Shown: one piece after another, positions 25,153 to 33,801 of the stretch
Layout: every line of letters begins with the position of its first letter
How positions within the stretch are numbered: the first letter of the stretch is position 1
Assembly: GCA_964581465.1 (NCBI GenBank)
Contig: CAZOOP010000011.1
Location: forward strand, 1 to 64,000
Reading direction: 5' to 3'
Origin: WJMB01 sp964581465
GTDB taxonomy: Bacteria; RBG-13-66-14
DNA: 64,000 nucleotides
Position numbers and translations under genes: made by a program
Notes under the pieces: model-generated
What the model saw: the letters and a program-made list of their open reading frames with translations, nothing else
The model's database searches: none
Told to the model about the DNA's origin: nothing

Positions 25153-26310
25153 CTAGACCGCGTTCTTCAGGTCGTCAGCGGCGTCGGTGCGCTCCCAGGT
25201 GAACTCGGGCAGCTCGCGGCCGAAGTGGCCGTAAGCGGCGGTCTTCTGGTAGATCGGCCGCAGCAGGTCCAGGCGTTCGATGATCGCCTTGGGCCGCAGA
25301 TCGAAGACCTGGCGCACGGCGGCCTCGATGGCGCCCTCGTCGACCTTGGCGGTGCCGTAGCTGTTGACCAGAACGCTGACCGGTTGGGCCACACCGATGC
25401 AGTAGGCCAATTGAAGCTCCACCTGCTCGGCCAAACCGGCGGCGACGATGTTCTTGGCGATGTAACGGGCCATGTAACTGGCGGAGCGATCGACCTTGGA
25501 GGGGTCCTTGCCCGAGAAGCAGCCGCCGCCATGGGCGCCGTGGCCGCCGTAGGTGTCGACGATGATCTTGCGGCCGGTCAGCCCGGTGTCGGCCTGGGGG
25601 CCGCCGAGGATGAACTGGCCGGTGCCGTTGATCAGGTACTTGGTGTTGGCGTCGAGTAGAGCGGGATCGACGATCTCGCCGACGACGTGTTTCTTGACGA
25701 GTTCGCGCAGCTCGTCCTCGCTGATGTTCTCGTCGTGCTGGGCGGCGATGACGACATTGGAGACGCGCTGGGCCGTGCCGTTCTCATACTCGACGGTCAC
25801 CTGACTCTTGCCGTCGGGACGCAGGTGGGGGATGATCTCCCGCTTGCGAACCTCGGAGAGTCGCTCGGCCAGGCGATGGGCCAGGGAAATGGTCAGCGGC
25901 ATCAGCTCCGGCGTCTCGGTCGTGGCGTAGCCGAACATCAGCCCTTGGTCTCCAGCGCCCTGTTCGTGGGCGCCTTCCTCATTTACCCCCTGGGCGATAT
26001 CCGGCGACTGCTCGTCGATGGCCGACATCACGCCGATGGAGTGGTGATCGAAGCCCATGCGGGCGTCGGTGTAACCGATACGCCGGACCGTCTCGCGGAC
26101 GACTTTCGGGATATCGACGTAGCCGTCGACGGTTATCTCGCCGGTTATGAAGGCCATCCCCGTGGTGACCATGGTCTCGCAGGCCACGCGGGCGCGGGGG
26201 TCCTGGCGCAGGGCTTCGTCGAGAACGCCGTCGGAGATCTGGTCGGCCACTTTGTCAGGATGCCCTTCGGTTACCGATTCCGAAGTGAAGAAGTGATGTC
26301 GGGTTACCAT
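25153..26310 (-). CDS. metK: S-adenosylmethionine synthetase
   Basis: This 385-residue cytoplasmic enzyme makes SAM from methionine and ATP. Family signatures are FTSESVTEGHPDKVADQISD (ATP site), GAGDQGLMFGYATTETPELM (signature 1), GGPQADTGLTGRKIIVDTYG and GGGCFSGKDPSKVDRSASYM (P-loop-like signature 2). The length is typical. ATG 26310 follows a GGAGGACCG ribosome binding site. A candidate promoter (TGG-TATACT at 26421-26429) leaves a structured leader of about 110 nt. It stands alone, but with ahcY in the same window it completes the methyl-donor cycle. Confidence 0.97.
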   Translation of the reverse strand: MVTRHHFFTSESVTEGHPDKVADQISDGVLDEALRQDPRARVACETMVTTGMAFITGEITVDGYVDIPKVVRETVRRIGYTDARMGFDHHSIGVMSAIDEQSPDIAQGVNEEGAHEQGAGDQGLMFGYATTETPELMPLTISLAHRLAERLSEVRKREIIPHLRPDGKSQVTVEYENGTAQRVSNVVIAAQHDENISEDELRELVKKHVVGEIVDPALLDANTKYLINGTGQFILGGPQADTGLTGRKIIVDTYGGHGAHGGGCFSGKDPSKVDRSASYMARYIAKNIVAAGLAEQVELQLAYCIGVAQPVSVLVNSYGTAKVDEGAIEAAVRQVFDLRPKAIIERLDLLRPIYQKTAAYGHFGRELPEFTWERTDAADDLKNAV

Positions 26311-26420
26311 CGGTCCTCCAGTAAACGCACTGCTGAATGGGTTCGGTACTCAGCGAAGCTGTGAGATGGTGCGGTGATGTAGTCGTCCACCGTCAGTGGT
26401 TTTCCTGTAAACGTCCGCCA
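26311..26420 (-). promoter_or_regulatory. metK leader with two small hairpins
   Basis: Read on the minus strand, the leader contains CCACTGACGGTGG and CAGCTTCGCTG hairpins before the ribosome binding site. I do not recognise any known SAM riboswitch consensus, so a regulatory role is only a possibility. Confidence 0.3.
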
Positions 26421-26429
26421 AGTATACCA
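26421..26429 (-). promoter_or_regulatory. Extended -10 promoter element of metK
   Basis: TGG followed by TATACT on the minus strand, 111 nt upstream of the start codon. The -35 box at the right distance is poor, as is common for extended -10 promoters. Confidence 0.5.
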
Positions 26430-26933
26430 TAAAAGATGACCGGTCTTTGTCCGCCCTGCGATTCCAGCATCGATTAGAGTAGCGATCTGATTGGAGAAGA
26501 GGACCGAAGCGGCATGCTCTCCACCCACCCAACCAGGCATAGTTGGAAACGCAGCCTCTATTTGATGATGCTGTTGATCAGGCAGTCCCGAGTCACCCAA
26601 ACGGGTATCCAAGGTAGTGAAGTAAGCGGAGGCCCGATGTATCCGCTGAAAACAGCTCACTCGATGCGCGCATCTGCCGCCATCCAGCCACACTCGACTA
26701 TCTTGCCATGTAATACCTGGGCACGAATACCGCTGCATTTCTTCAGGATGGACCTGCTGTATTGCCGGCTGGAAGCCGGAAGCCGCCGGTCCCGCCGGGC
26801 ATCCTGGAAGCCGCAGCACCGTGAGCGTCCCTGCTGACACCCGCCGTCGAGTCGCTTCCCGAGCCAATGCAATCAAGGGGACCCGCGCGGGTCCCCTTGA
26901 TTCAAATGGTAAGCAAGAACAAGCCGGTGGTTC
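26430..26933. other. Spacer between metK and the next gene
   Basis: No gene is supported. Phrases such as GCCGGAAGCCGCCGGTCCCG and CGGGCATCC recur near 9750-9810, suggesting further degraded repeats. The terminator at 26871-26902 belongs to the gene at 26934. Confidence 0.45.
26871..26902 (-). terminator. Terminator of the secreted protein gene at 26934
   Basis: AATCAAGGGGACCCGC and GCGGGTCCCCTTGATT form a 16-bp perfect palindrome 32 nt past the stop. The trailing T-run on the minus strand is weak. Confidence 0.75.
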
Positions 26934-27470
26934 CTAGTGGAAGCTCAGGTTGTCGATGAAGCTGAGCACCGTGCTCTTGAAGGTGCCTTCCTTCTCGACC
27001 AGGCAGAAGGCGTCCATGTAGAAAATCTTTCCGGCGTAGAGATACATCGTGTCCAAGTTGTAGTAGCCGATGCCGTCCCAGTTGTCGTAGTAGTCGGTGG
27101 AGACGAAGTAGGCCGGATCGTCGCCGGAGTTCTCGTAGGAGCCGAAACGCAGCTCATGACCACCGGAGTTGGCCTCGATGGCCTCGACAATGCTGGCCAT
27201 CATTTCATCGAGCATGGAGCCGGCGTCACCGCCGAACTGGTCCAGAACGTCGCTGGTGCTCATGCCCAGGTCCTCGCCGGCGTAGATGTTGATCAGGGCG
27301 ATCAGCTCATCGGAGTCGGTGGCCCAGATGAAGTAGTAATCGTTGGCGGTCTCCTGGATCATCTCCCAGCCGCTGGGAACGCTGACATCGATACGGTGCC
27401 CCGAGATCTCGATGGATTCGGCGACGACGGCGATGGGCAGCAGGACGAAAAGGATGGCTAATTTTCTCAC
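26934..27470 (-). CDS. Secreted protein of unknown function
   Basis: This 178-residue protein starts with a signal peptide (MRKLAILFVLLPIAVVAES). The mature part begins IEISGHRIDVSVPSGWEMIQ and continues with alternating strands (FIWATDSDELIALINIYAGE, YFVSTDYYDNWDGIGYYNLD), resembling small periplasmic or lipoprotein-like proteins with a PsbP/DUF1795-like beta-sheet fold that often begin with a PxGW segment. That resemblance is weak. The start is GTG 27470, after GGGAGGATCC; the longer frame upstream has no ribosome binding site. A good promoter lies at 27530-27558 and a terminator follows the stop, so it is a single-gene unit. Confidence 0.8.
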   Translation of the reverse strand: MRKLAILFVLLPIAVVAESIEISGHRIDVSVPSGWEMIQETANDYYFIWATDSDELIALINIYAGEDLGMSTSDVLDQFGGDAGSMLDEMMASIVEAIEANSGGHELRFGSYENSGDDPAYFVSTDYYDNWDGIGYYNLDTMYLYAGKIFYMDAFCLVEKEGTFKSTVLSFIDNLSFH

Positions 27471-27910
27471 GGATCCTCCCGTGTTTAGAGTTTTGTTTGT
27501 TGACGATGAGTCCAACGAAGTATTGACTTAGTATAGCCCATCCGGCGCCGTTCTACAAATCCATCGCCGTACTATCTTGTGGACAATCACTCGAACCCGG
27601 ATCGGTAGGCATGGCTAACTTATTACCAGTTAATGATATATGGCTCATTTGACTTCACCTGCCAGATGCCGATCAGTTGCGGTGGGAAGTTTATCTGCTC
27701 TTAATACCGTGAGCGGCCGGGCGAGAGATGAAAAAACCGAGCAACATTTATCGTCCATGCGGTGGGTGGTATCGGGAAGTGCCATGGCAACCCGTTTTTC
27801 TTGCGATTGGGCGCTGGTGGACCTTGCGCAATGCGGCGCGGGGTTGTAAACTTAGATTTTGCTGATTAGCTGATATTGATTCACGAAGCATCCCGACTCC
27901 GGGAGGTCGG
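27471..27910. other. Intergenic region with promoter and repeat fragment
   Basis: It contains the promoter at 27530-27558 and a fragment starting near 27585 (CAATCACTCGAACCCGGATC) that resembles the one at about 9633. No gene is supported. Confidence 0.45.
27530..27558 (-). promoter_or_regulatory. Sigma70-type promoter of the secreted protein gene at 26934
   Basis: On the minus strand TTGTAG, a 17-nt spacer and TATACT lie about 60 nt upstream of the GTG start. Confidence 0.65.
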
Positions 27911-29371
27911 TTGGTTTCCCAGGTCTTCCAGAAACTGCGCCGCCAGGTGGTGGGCATCGACCACCAGGTACCCCTGGCCACCGGCGGCAGCGCGCAGTAT
28001 GTCTTCTTGGACAACGCCGCCAGCACCCCGACGCTGAAGCCCGTCCTCGACAAGGTCCAGCGCACCCTGGAGTGGTACTCCTCGATCCACCGCGGCACCG
28101 GCTACAAGAGCAACGTCGCCACCGCATACTACGAGCAGGCCCGCCGGAAAATGCTCGATTTCGTCGGTGGAAACAAGAAAATCCACGAGGTCGTCTTCGC
28201 CGGTAACACCACCGAGGCCATCAACCGTCTGGCCTGCTGCCTGCCCCTGCCCGAGAATCCAGCCATTCTGATCAGCCCGATGGAGCACCACTCCAACGAG
28301 CTGCCTTGGCGACGCTTCGGTGAGGTCCACTACCTGCCGCTGGCCGCGGGGGGGCGTATCGACGTCGAGGCCGCCGAGAAGATGATCGCCTCGCTGGCCG
28401 ACCGCCTGGCCTTGGTCGCCCTGACCGGAGCCTCGAACATCACCGGTCAATTCAACCCGATCCACGAGCTGGCCGCCGCGGCCCACCGTCACGGCGCCCG
28501 GGTGATCATCGACGCCGCGCAATTGGCCCCCCACTGCGCCATCAACATCGAGGGTTCGACGCCTGGTGAGCACCTGGACTTCATCGCCATCGCCGGACAC
28601 AAGATGTACGCTCCCTTCGGTGGCGCCGCGCTCATCGGCAGGCGTGACGCCCTGGCCGATTGCCGTCCGGCCTGCGTCGGCGGCGGCACCGTCAAGCTGG
28701 TCACTCGGGATCGCGTCGTCTGGGCCGACCTGCCAAGCCTGTTGGAGGCCGGCACACCCAACGTCGTTGGAGCGGTGAGCATGGCCGCCGCCGCCGAGCT
28801 GCTGCTCGAGGTGGGCTTCGGCGCCGTCCGCGAGCACGAGATCGATCTCACCCGGCAACTGCTCGAGGGCCTGCGCAGCATACCGGGGCTGACCATCTAC
28901 GGCCCAGCCGATCCCGCCAAGTCCGGGGAGCGCCTGGGCGTGGTGGCCTTCAACCTCGAGGGCTACCCGCACAACCTCACCGCGGCGGTGCTCAGCTACG
29001 AGTACGGCATCGGCGTCCGTAACGGCTGTTTCTGCGCCCATCCCTTCGTGGTCGATCTGCTGCGTATCGACGAATCCGACTACGAACGCCGGGCCGCGGC
29101 CATGCTCGCCGGTGACCGCGGCGAGATTCCCGGCATGGTGCGGGTCAGCCTGGGCATCTACAACACCACCGAGGAGGTCGACCGCTTCCTCGACGCCCTG
29201 CGCCGCCTGGCCGCCGAGGGTCCCGGTGTGGAGTACGAGCTGGACAGGCCCAGCGGCGCCTACCATCCCAGGGGATTCAGCTTCGAGATCGAGCGGTTGT
29301 TCTCCATTAACGGCAGCGGTGACCATACCGCCCTAACCGAGGCAACCGGCGATCGAACGCTGGGAGCTTGA
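27911..29371 (+). CDS. Class V aminotransferase (cysteine desulfurase/selenocysteine lyase-like)
   Basis: This 486-residue PLP enzyme has YVFLDNAASTPTLKPVLDKV, VVFAGNTTEAINRLA, PMEHHSNELPWR, VIIDAAQLAPH and the PLP-lysine motif AIAGHKMYAPFGGAALIGR, then RNGCFCAHPFVV. This is the SufS/NifS-CsdA fold group, which removes S or Se from cysteine or selenocysteine; some members have other roles. A candidate catalytic Cys lies in RNGCFCAHP, where related enzymes carry theirs. The start is TTG 27911, 4 nt after GGGAGGT. No iron-sulphur assembly gene is adjacent. It is followed 400 nt later by the candidate selenoprotein gene, a suggestive but unproven link to selenium supply. Confidence 0.85.
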   Translation: MVSQVFQKLRRQVVGIDHQVPLATGGSAQYVFLDNAASTPTLKPVLDKVQRTLEWYSSIHRGTGYKSNVATAYYEQARRKMLDFVGGNKKIHEVVFAGNTTEAINRLACCLPLPENPAILISPMEHHSNELPWRRFGEVHYLPLAAGGRIDVEAAEKMIASLADRLALVALTGASNITGQFNPIHELAAAAHRHGARVIIDAAQLAPHCAINIEGSTPGEHLDFIAIAGHKMYAPFGGAALIGRRDALADCRPACVGGGTVKLVTRDRVVWADLPSLLEAGTPNVVGAVSMAAAAELLLEVGFGAVREHEIDLTRQLLEGLRSIPGLTIYGPADPAKSGERLGVVAFNLEGYPHNLTAAVLSYEYGIGVRNGCFCAHPFVVDLLRIDESDYERRAAAMLAGDRGEIPGMVRVSLGIYNTTEEVDRFLDALRRLAAEGPGVEYELDRPSGAYHPRGFSFEIERLFSINGSGDHTALTEATGDRTLGA

Positions 29372-29771
29372 CGGGGACCAATTTTCGGGTTAAGTATCAT
29401 TAGCGGGTGCTGATGAACGTCTCGCGAAAGGGCAGCGCAAAGCGATGATGTCGCTTGCTTTCGCTTGATGGCTGTGGAAACGCGGATGTTCCGCCAGGAA
29501 ATGCTTCAAGCCAATGACCGGCCTCGAGAGCGTAGCTATCGGCCTCAACCCGGACTCGTCTACCATCAGCGCCGTTGCCGGTTAGCTGTTCCAATGAGCC
29601 GTCACTCATCGATCACCACGACCGAGCTCCGATGGTCTTGGTTATTCAACAGCCGTACGGGCGGATCCGCATGACGGAGATACAGAGTTTTGTTTCACCA
29701 CCGGCGGCCGGGCTGATTGGGCAGACCCGACGCCAGTACCACACCCACATGCTCAACAACAGGGAGACCAG
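29372..29771. other. Spacer with Family 4-like fragment
   Basis: Positions about 29388-29440 (GGGTGCTGATGAACGTCTCG then CGAAAGGG) resemble the interior of the Family 4 elements (GGGTGCTGACAACTATCTCC). Nothing coding is supported. Confidence 0.45.
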
Positions 29772-30551
29772 ATGCGCAAGTTGTTCGTCGCGATCATGAT
29801 CCTCGCCGCCGTCGCCGGCGCCACCACCCGGATGGTGATGGGCGAGGGCTTCACCAACTACACCTGAGGTTACTGTCCCTCCGCGGACGCGGCTTGGGAG
29901 CAAGCCGCCTCAGATCACCACGACTATTTCAGCCTGCTGGTCATCCACGTCGACTGGCCCGGCTCGCAGGACCCCTACTACCTCTATAACGTCGCCGATT
30001 GCGAGGCGCGGATAAACTTCTGGCCCATCAGCGGTGTGCCGGCCATCTGGATCGACGGCTACTACAAGCCCGCCGCGGTGGCGCTCAACGCCGCCATCAA
30101 CCAGCGCAAGAACAAAAACGCCCCGCTGATGATCGAGTTCACCGGCAACATCACCGGCTCCGACGGCTTCCTCGACGCCTCGATCCGCTGGACCGACCCC
30201 TACGACGGCGACACCGACCACCTCAAGGTCTTCTTCGCCATCGCCGAAAACGACCTCAGCGCCGGCGGACGTCACTACAACTACACCATGCGGGACCTCC
30301 TGCCCACCGGCCAGGGCCAGGTGTTCCCCTACGGTTCGCCGGGCGACCGCGAGGACTACCACATCGAGTTCGACGTCGATACGGTCTGGAAAACTGATGA
30401 CCTGCTGGCCTACGTCTGGGTCCAGGATACCACCAACGACAGTGAGGGTCGCAAGGAGGTCCTGCAGATGGCCCGCGTGGATCTCGACGAATGGGAATCC
30501 CGCGTTGTCGAGACCAGTTGGGGCTCCATCAAGGCCCAGGAGCAGAACTGA
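29772..30551 (+). CDS. Candidate selenoprotein: secreted thioredoxin-like protein with UxxC motif
   Basis: Reading from ATG 29772 (AGGGAG ribosome binding site) gives a signal peptide (MRKLFVAIMILAAVAGATT), then EGFTNYT, an in-frame TGA at 29865-29867 (codon 32), then GYCPSADAAWEQAASDHHDY. If TGA is selenocysteine, the motif is U-G-Y-C, a thioredoxin-type redox pair (UxxC). The downstream cis-proline loop SGVPAIWIDGYY fits a thioredoxin fold. The frame then continues uninterrupted to 30551 (259 residues), through a beta-rich domain, with the codon bias of the genome. An 8-bp hairpin at 29889-29908 has its loop 29 nt after TGA, as in bacterial SECIS elements. The C-terminus SWGSIKA is shared with the protein at 33802. 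A nonsense mutation is the alternative, but the TGA position makes selenocysteine more likely. Confidence 0.8.
29889..29908 (+). promoter_or_regulatory. Candidate bacterial SECIS hairpin
   Basis: GCGGCTTG and CAAGCCGC form a perfect 8-bp stem closed by the loop GGAG. The loop starts 29 nt after the TGA at 29865-29867. Bacterial SECIS elements have a short apical stem-loop with a G in the first loop positions, about 16-37 nt after UGA; this fits both rules. Confidence 0.65.
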
Positions 30552-30591
30552 TCCGAGGTAGAAACACCCAGAACACTTGTTCGGTTTAGCA

Positions 30592-30617
30592 AGCCGAGGC
30601 CCTTGGGGGCCTCGGCT
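30592..30617. terminator. Bidirectional terminator between convergent genes
   Basis: AGCCGAGGCC and GGCCTCGGCT form a 10-bp stem with a 6-nt loop. It lies between the candidate selenoprotein gene (plus) and the DUF5916-like gene (minus). Confidence 0.8.
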
Positions 30618-30652
30618 CTCAATTATCGGCTGCGCTCTGGTCTTGGAACTGG

Positions 30653-32842
30653 TTAGAACTGGATCGTATAGTCGGCCTTGAGGAAGACGCCCTGGTTGAT
30701 CAGCTCGAAGTCGTCGTTTGAGTTATCGTGCCAGCGCTCGTAGGCCACATACAAAAAGCTCTCGGGGAGGAACTCCCAGCCCAGCAGGCCGCGGAAGGTG
30801 TAGACGTCGTTCTGGTCCGAGCCCTGGGTGAACAGGCGGAAGTAGAGCTCCCGGGTGAAGAGGTAATCGGCGGTGGCCTGCCAGATGTTGATTTCGTAGT
30901 CCTCGACACCCTCGTCTTCGGGGAAGGACCAGTTGTAATAATTATACTGGGCCTGGAGCCGTAGCGACGAGAAGGGGCTCACTATCAAGACGGCCGTGTC
31001 GGCGATCAGATCGCCCATGCCCATGGTGTTGTAGTCGGGCATCGTGCCGTAGAAGGCGTAGTTGGCCAGCCAGATCGGCTTGGCGTAGTCGCTTTCGAAG
31101 TTGAACTGGGCGTACCACCACCAGTCACGTTCACCGGGGTTGTAGAAGTAACTGTCGTAGCCGAGGGAACCCTGGAGGGTGAAGGCCCACATGAAGTTGG
31201 TGGTTGTTCTGAGCCGCAGATCGTACTGGCCGAAGGCTTCCTCCCAGTTCCGCTGTTGGTGAAGATTGGCCCGGCCCCAGAGGTTCAGGTTGCGCAGGAA
31301 AGAGTCTTTGAAGAGGAAGGTATACTCTGCGGAACCGACGAAGTTGCGGGTCTGCGGGATGCCCCACATGAAACCGGTCTGGCTCAGGTCGAACTGGGGC
31401 GCGCTGTCCGAGTATTCCACGTAACTCGAGAAGTTGCCCTTGCGGAAGGCCAGGCCGCTCTCGACGGCGAACTGGTCCTCGAAGTCGTTGGACGTGTCCC
31501 GGCTGTCGTAGCTGCCCACCACGGAGCCCCAGAGGTTCCAGGTGGTCTTGTCGAAGTAGAGGTCGAAGTCGGCGCCGTAGGTCGCGTAGTCGTAGGCCGA
31601 CAGCATCTCGCCCCAGTCGGTTTCAACCTCCCGGGCGAACCGGCCCGTGCCTATCGCTCCCACGAAAGACCCCGGACCGACCTCGTAGGTCACCCTCCCC
31701 ACGGCCCAGTCGCTCTCGGGCTCGGCGGCGAGATCGGTGACCGCTTCGCCGGTGTGGGCGTAGAAACCGCCCACGCTGAAACGGCCCAGGCGACCTGTCA
31801 GGCGCCCCCCGGCCAGGATCTGCGAGTCCTCGTAGAGGCCATCCGAGGTGAACAGGCGCTTGCCGATGCGCCGCGAGTAGAAGGGACTGTAACCGGTGAA
31901 GTTGAAGAAGGTCGAATCACGCAAGAAGAAGGGACGTGTCTCGGTGACGTAGACCGGGTCCAGACCGATCTGGTACTGGTCGGGGTCCAGGTCGATCTCG
32001 GCGAAGTCGGGCAGCACCGTGCCGGCCAGGGTCAAGCTGCGGCCGATGTCGACGTCGAAGTCCAGACCGCCGATGCCGTTCCAGTCGTCGAGCTCGCCGT
32101 CGGCGGCCTGGGGCAGGTTGCGGTACTCGCCCTTGGCGTAGGGCACCAGGGTGACGCCGACGCCCCGGCTGATCCCTTCGATCCCGGTGAGCTCCAGGGC
32201 GTCCTCGACGTAGAACATGTTGTGGTCGTAGGGGACGCTGACGACGTAGGTCTCCTCGCTCTTGCGACGGATGACCCGTCCGGCGTTGAACAGCCAGGGC
32301 CGGCCGGTGCCCTCTTCGAACTTGAAGTTGCTGAAGGGGATCTCGAACTCGGCGATCCAGCCCTCGTCGGTGATCCGGGTGGCCACGTCCCAGTAGGCGT
32401 CGAACTGCTGGTTTCTATAGGCGGCGCGGTTGTTGTAGATGATGTCGGCCTTGCAACCGGCGGGGTTTGTGCCGAAGTAGTAGAGGGTCTGACCGGAGCC
32501 GGTGGGGTCGAACCAGATGTCGACGTTGTCATCGGCGCCCAGGGAGGTGTCCCGGCGGCGCAGGTTGCTTACGATGCCCGCAGGGTCGGAGTCCAGGCAC
32601 TCCACCCCGACGTAGATCGCGTACTCGGTGTAGCCCAGGTAGAGCCGGGTGTGCTCCGTCGAGGGCTCGCCCGGGTTAGGATCGCGCTGGATGTAACCTT
32701 CCCAGGGGACGGCGTTTGCCCAGCAGGGCTCATCCAGCACACCGTCGAGCTCCGGGGCGCAGTCCAGGCGGGGGACCCGGTAGCTTTCCGCCTGAACGGC
32801 GGCGGCCAGCAGGACGAGAGAGAGAACGAGCGTTTTACGCAT
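30653..32842 (-). CDS. DUF5916-type protein: CBM9-like domain plus outer-membrane barrel
   Basis: This 729-residue protein has a signal peptide (MRKTLVLSLVLLAAAVQAES). Residues about 22-225 form a carbohydrate-binding family 9-like domain (LDCAPELDGVLDEPCWANAV, RLYLGYTEYAIYVGVECLDS, WIAEFEIPFSNFKF). The rest alternates aromatic strands typical of an outer-membrane beta-barrel and ends in an aromatic residue (YTIQF). This combination matches the DUF5916 family, common in Bacteroidota-like bacteria and often near peptidases or carbohydrate-uptake genes; its function is unproven. I chose ATG 32842, with AAGGA upstream and a signal peptide directly after; the longer frame to 33004 adds a sequence unlike any signal. 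It is monocistronic. Confidence 0.85.
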   Translation of the reverse strand: MRKTLVLSLVLLAAAVQAESYRVPRLDCAPELDGVLDEPCWANAVPWEGYIQRDPNPGEPSTEHTRLYLGYTEYAIYVGVECLDSDPAGIVSNLRRRDTSLGADDNVDIWFDPTGSGQTLYYFGTNPAGCKADIIYNNRAAYRNQQFDAYWDVATRITDEGWIAEFEIPFSNFKFEEGTGRPWLFNAGRVIRRKSEETYVVSVPYDHNMFYVEDALELTGIEGISRGVGVTLVPYAKGEYRNLPQAADGELDDWNGIGGLDFDVDIGRSLTLAGTVLPDFAEIDLDPDQYQIGLDPVYVTETRPFFLRDSTFFNFTGYSPFYSRRIGKRLFTSDGLYEDSQILAGGRLTGRLGRFSVGGFYAHTGEAVTDLAAEPESDWAVGRVTYEVGPGSFVGAIGTGRFAREVETDWGEMLSAYDYATYGADFDLYFDKTTWNLWGSVVGSYDSRDTSNDFEDQFAVESGLAFRKGNFSSYVEYSDSAPQFDLSQTGFMWGIPQTRNFVGSAEYTFLFKDSFLRNLNLWGRANLHQQRNWEEAFGQYDLRLRTTTNFMWAFTLQGSLGYDSYFYNPGERDWWWYAQFNFESDYAKPIWLANYAFYGTMPDYNTMGMGDLIADTAVLIVSPFSSLRLQAQYNYYNWSFPEDEGVEDYEINIWQATADYLFTRELYFRLFTQGSDQNDVYTFRGLLGWEFLPESFLYVAYERWHDNSNDDFELINQGVFLKADYTIQF

Positions 32843-33801
32843 CTGGTGAGTCCTTATCCATGCGGTGAAGGGGTAATGATAACAAAGCTTGAAAAGCAGG
32901 AGTTCCTTCCGTGTTCTCTCTGTAAGATACATGCCACCTGAATGGGGTTTCACAAAACCACAACGTCCCTCTCGCTCCGTTATCTCGCTGAAACAGACCA
33001 CCAAGCGAGGGGCGTCGACTGGGGGAGACGCCGGCCGGAAAATTATGCTCCATCAAGCGGCGGGACCAATAGCCATAACCGTCGCAGCCCCTCTCCGCGT
33101 TATCTTCCTGTTACATTTTCGTGTGATAATTCCCTAGGCAATAGGGGCTTGGTTGGGAACGGCGTTTTCGATCCCCTCGAACGCGCTGGGCGCGGCACCG
33201 GGAGGATAAGCGACTCCTCCCGCTGACCGGCATGGCAAGACGGCAGACTGATTACTCGGAAAAGTCAATCCAGCGGGTGAGTGTCAGATAGACCCGCATT
33301 ATTACAGCGATAGTTTATTGACAAGGTAGACCTTTTTCTATAATATAAAATAGGTACATCACAGAAGATAAACAACATATTCGCAACACAGGAAAGCCAC
33401 CTTGAGAATGGTGCTTGGAGATTAGCCGCAGCGAGGGGTCAACCAGCGAAGGCGGATAACGGACGAAGCTTCTAAAGCGGGCAATGGAGCGTCGTCAGCA
33501 GGTCCACACTCACAGCCTGGTCGAACCCTGAATGAAACCAACAGCCTCCGGCTTCCAGCGGAACTAAATGCAAGCCTAGGTATATCGCCACCAAGCAGCG
33601 GGATGAGAGTGGCGACGAGTGTGAACTATAAAGCAATGAATGAAGTCTATAAGCTGGATGAGTCGGTTCCGGCGCGAGTGAAATTCTCTTTTAATAAGTG
33701 AACTAAGCACTTTTCTAGCGGACTTTTAATCACACCACTTGATCTTCCTTGGTCGGTGAGGTTGTCCGCTCAAACCACGAACCCTTGCTCAGGAGCTACA
33801 G
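32843..33801. other. Intergenic region with a Family 3 repeat
   Basis: It contains the Family 3 element at 33353-33688. At about 33118-33135 a lone repeat-like end (GTGTGATAATTCCCTAGG) is visible. No gene is supported. Confidence 0.5.
33353..33688 (+). repeat. Family 3 MITE-like element, diverged copy
   Basis: It aligns end to end with 11125-11480: left end GGTACATCACAGAAGATAAA, interior GGTCAACCAGCGAAGGCGG, GAGCGTCGTCAGCAGG and CACAGCCTGGTCGAACCCTG, right end GCGCGAGTGAAATTCTC. The terminal repeats are degraded, and the flanking octamers (ATAAAATA and TTTTAATA) match at 5 of 8, so this is an old insertion. Confidence 0.72.
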
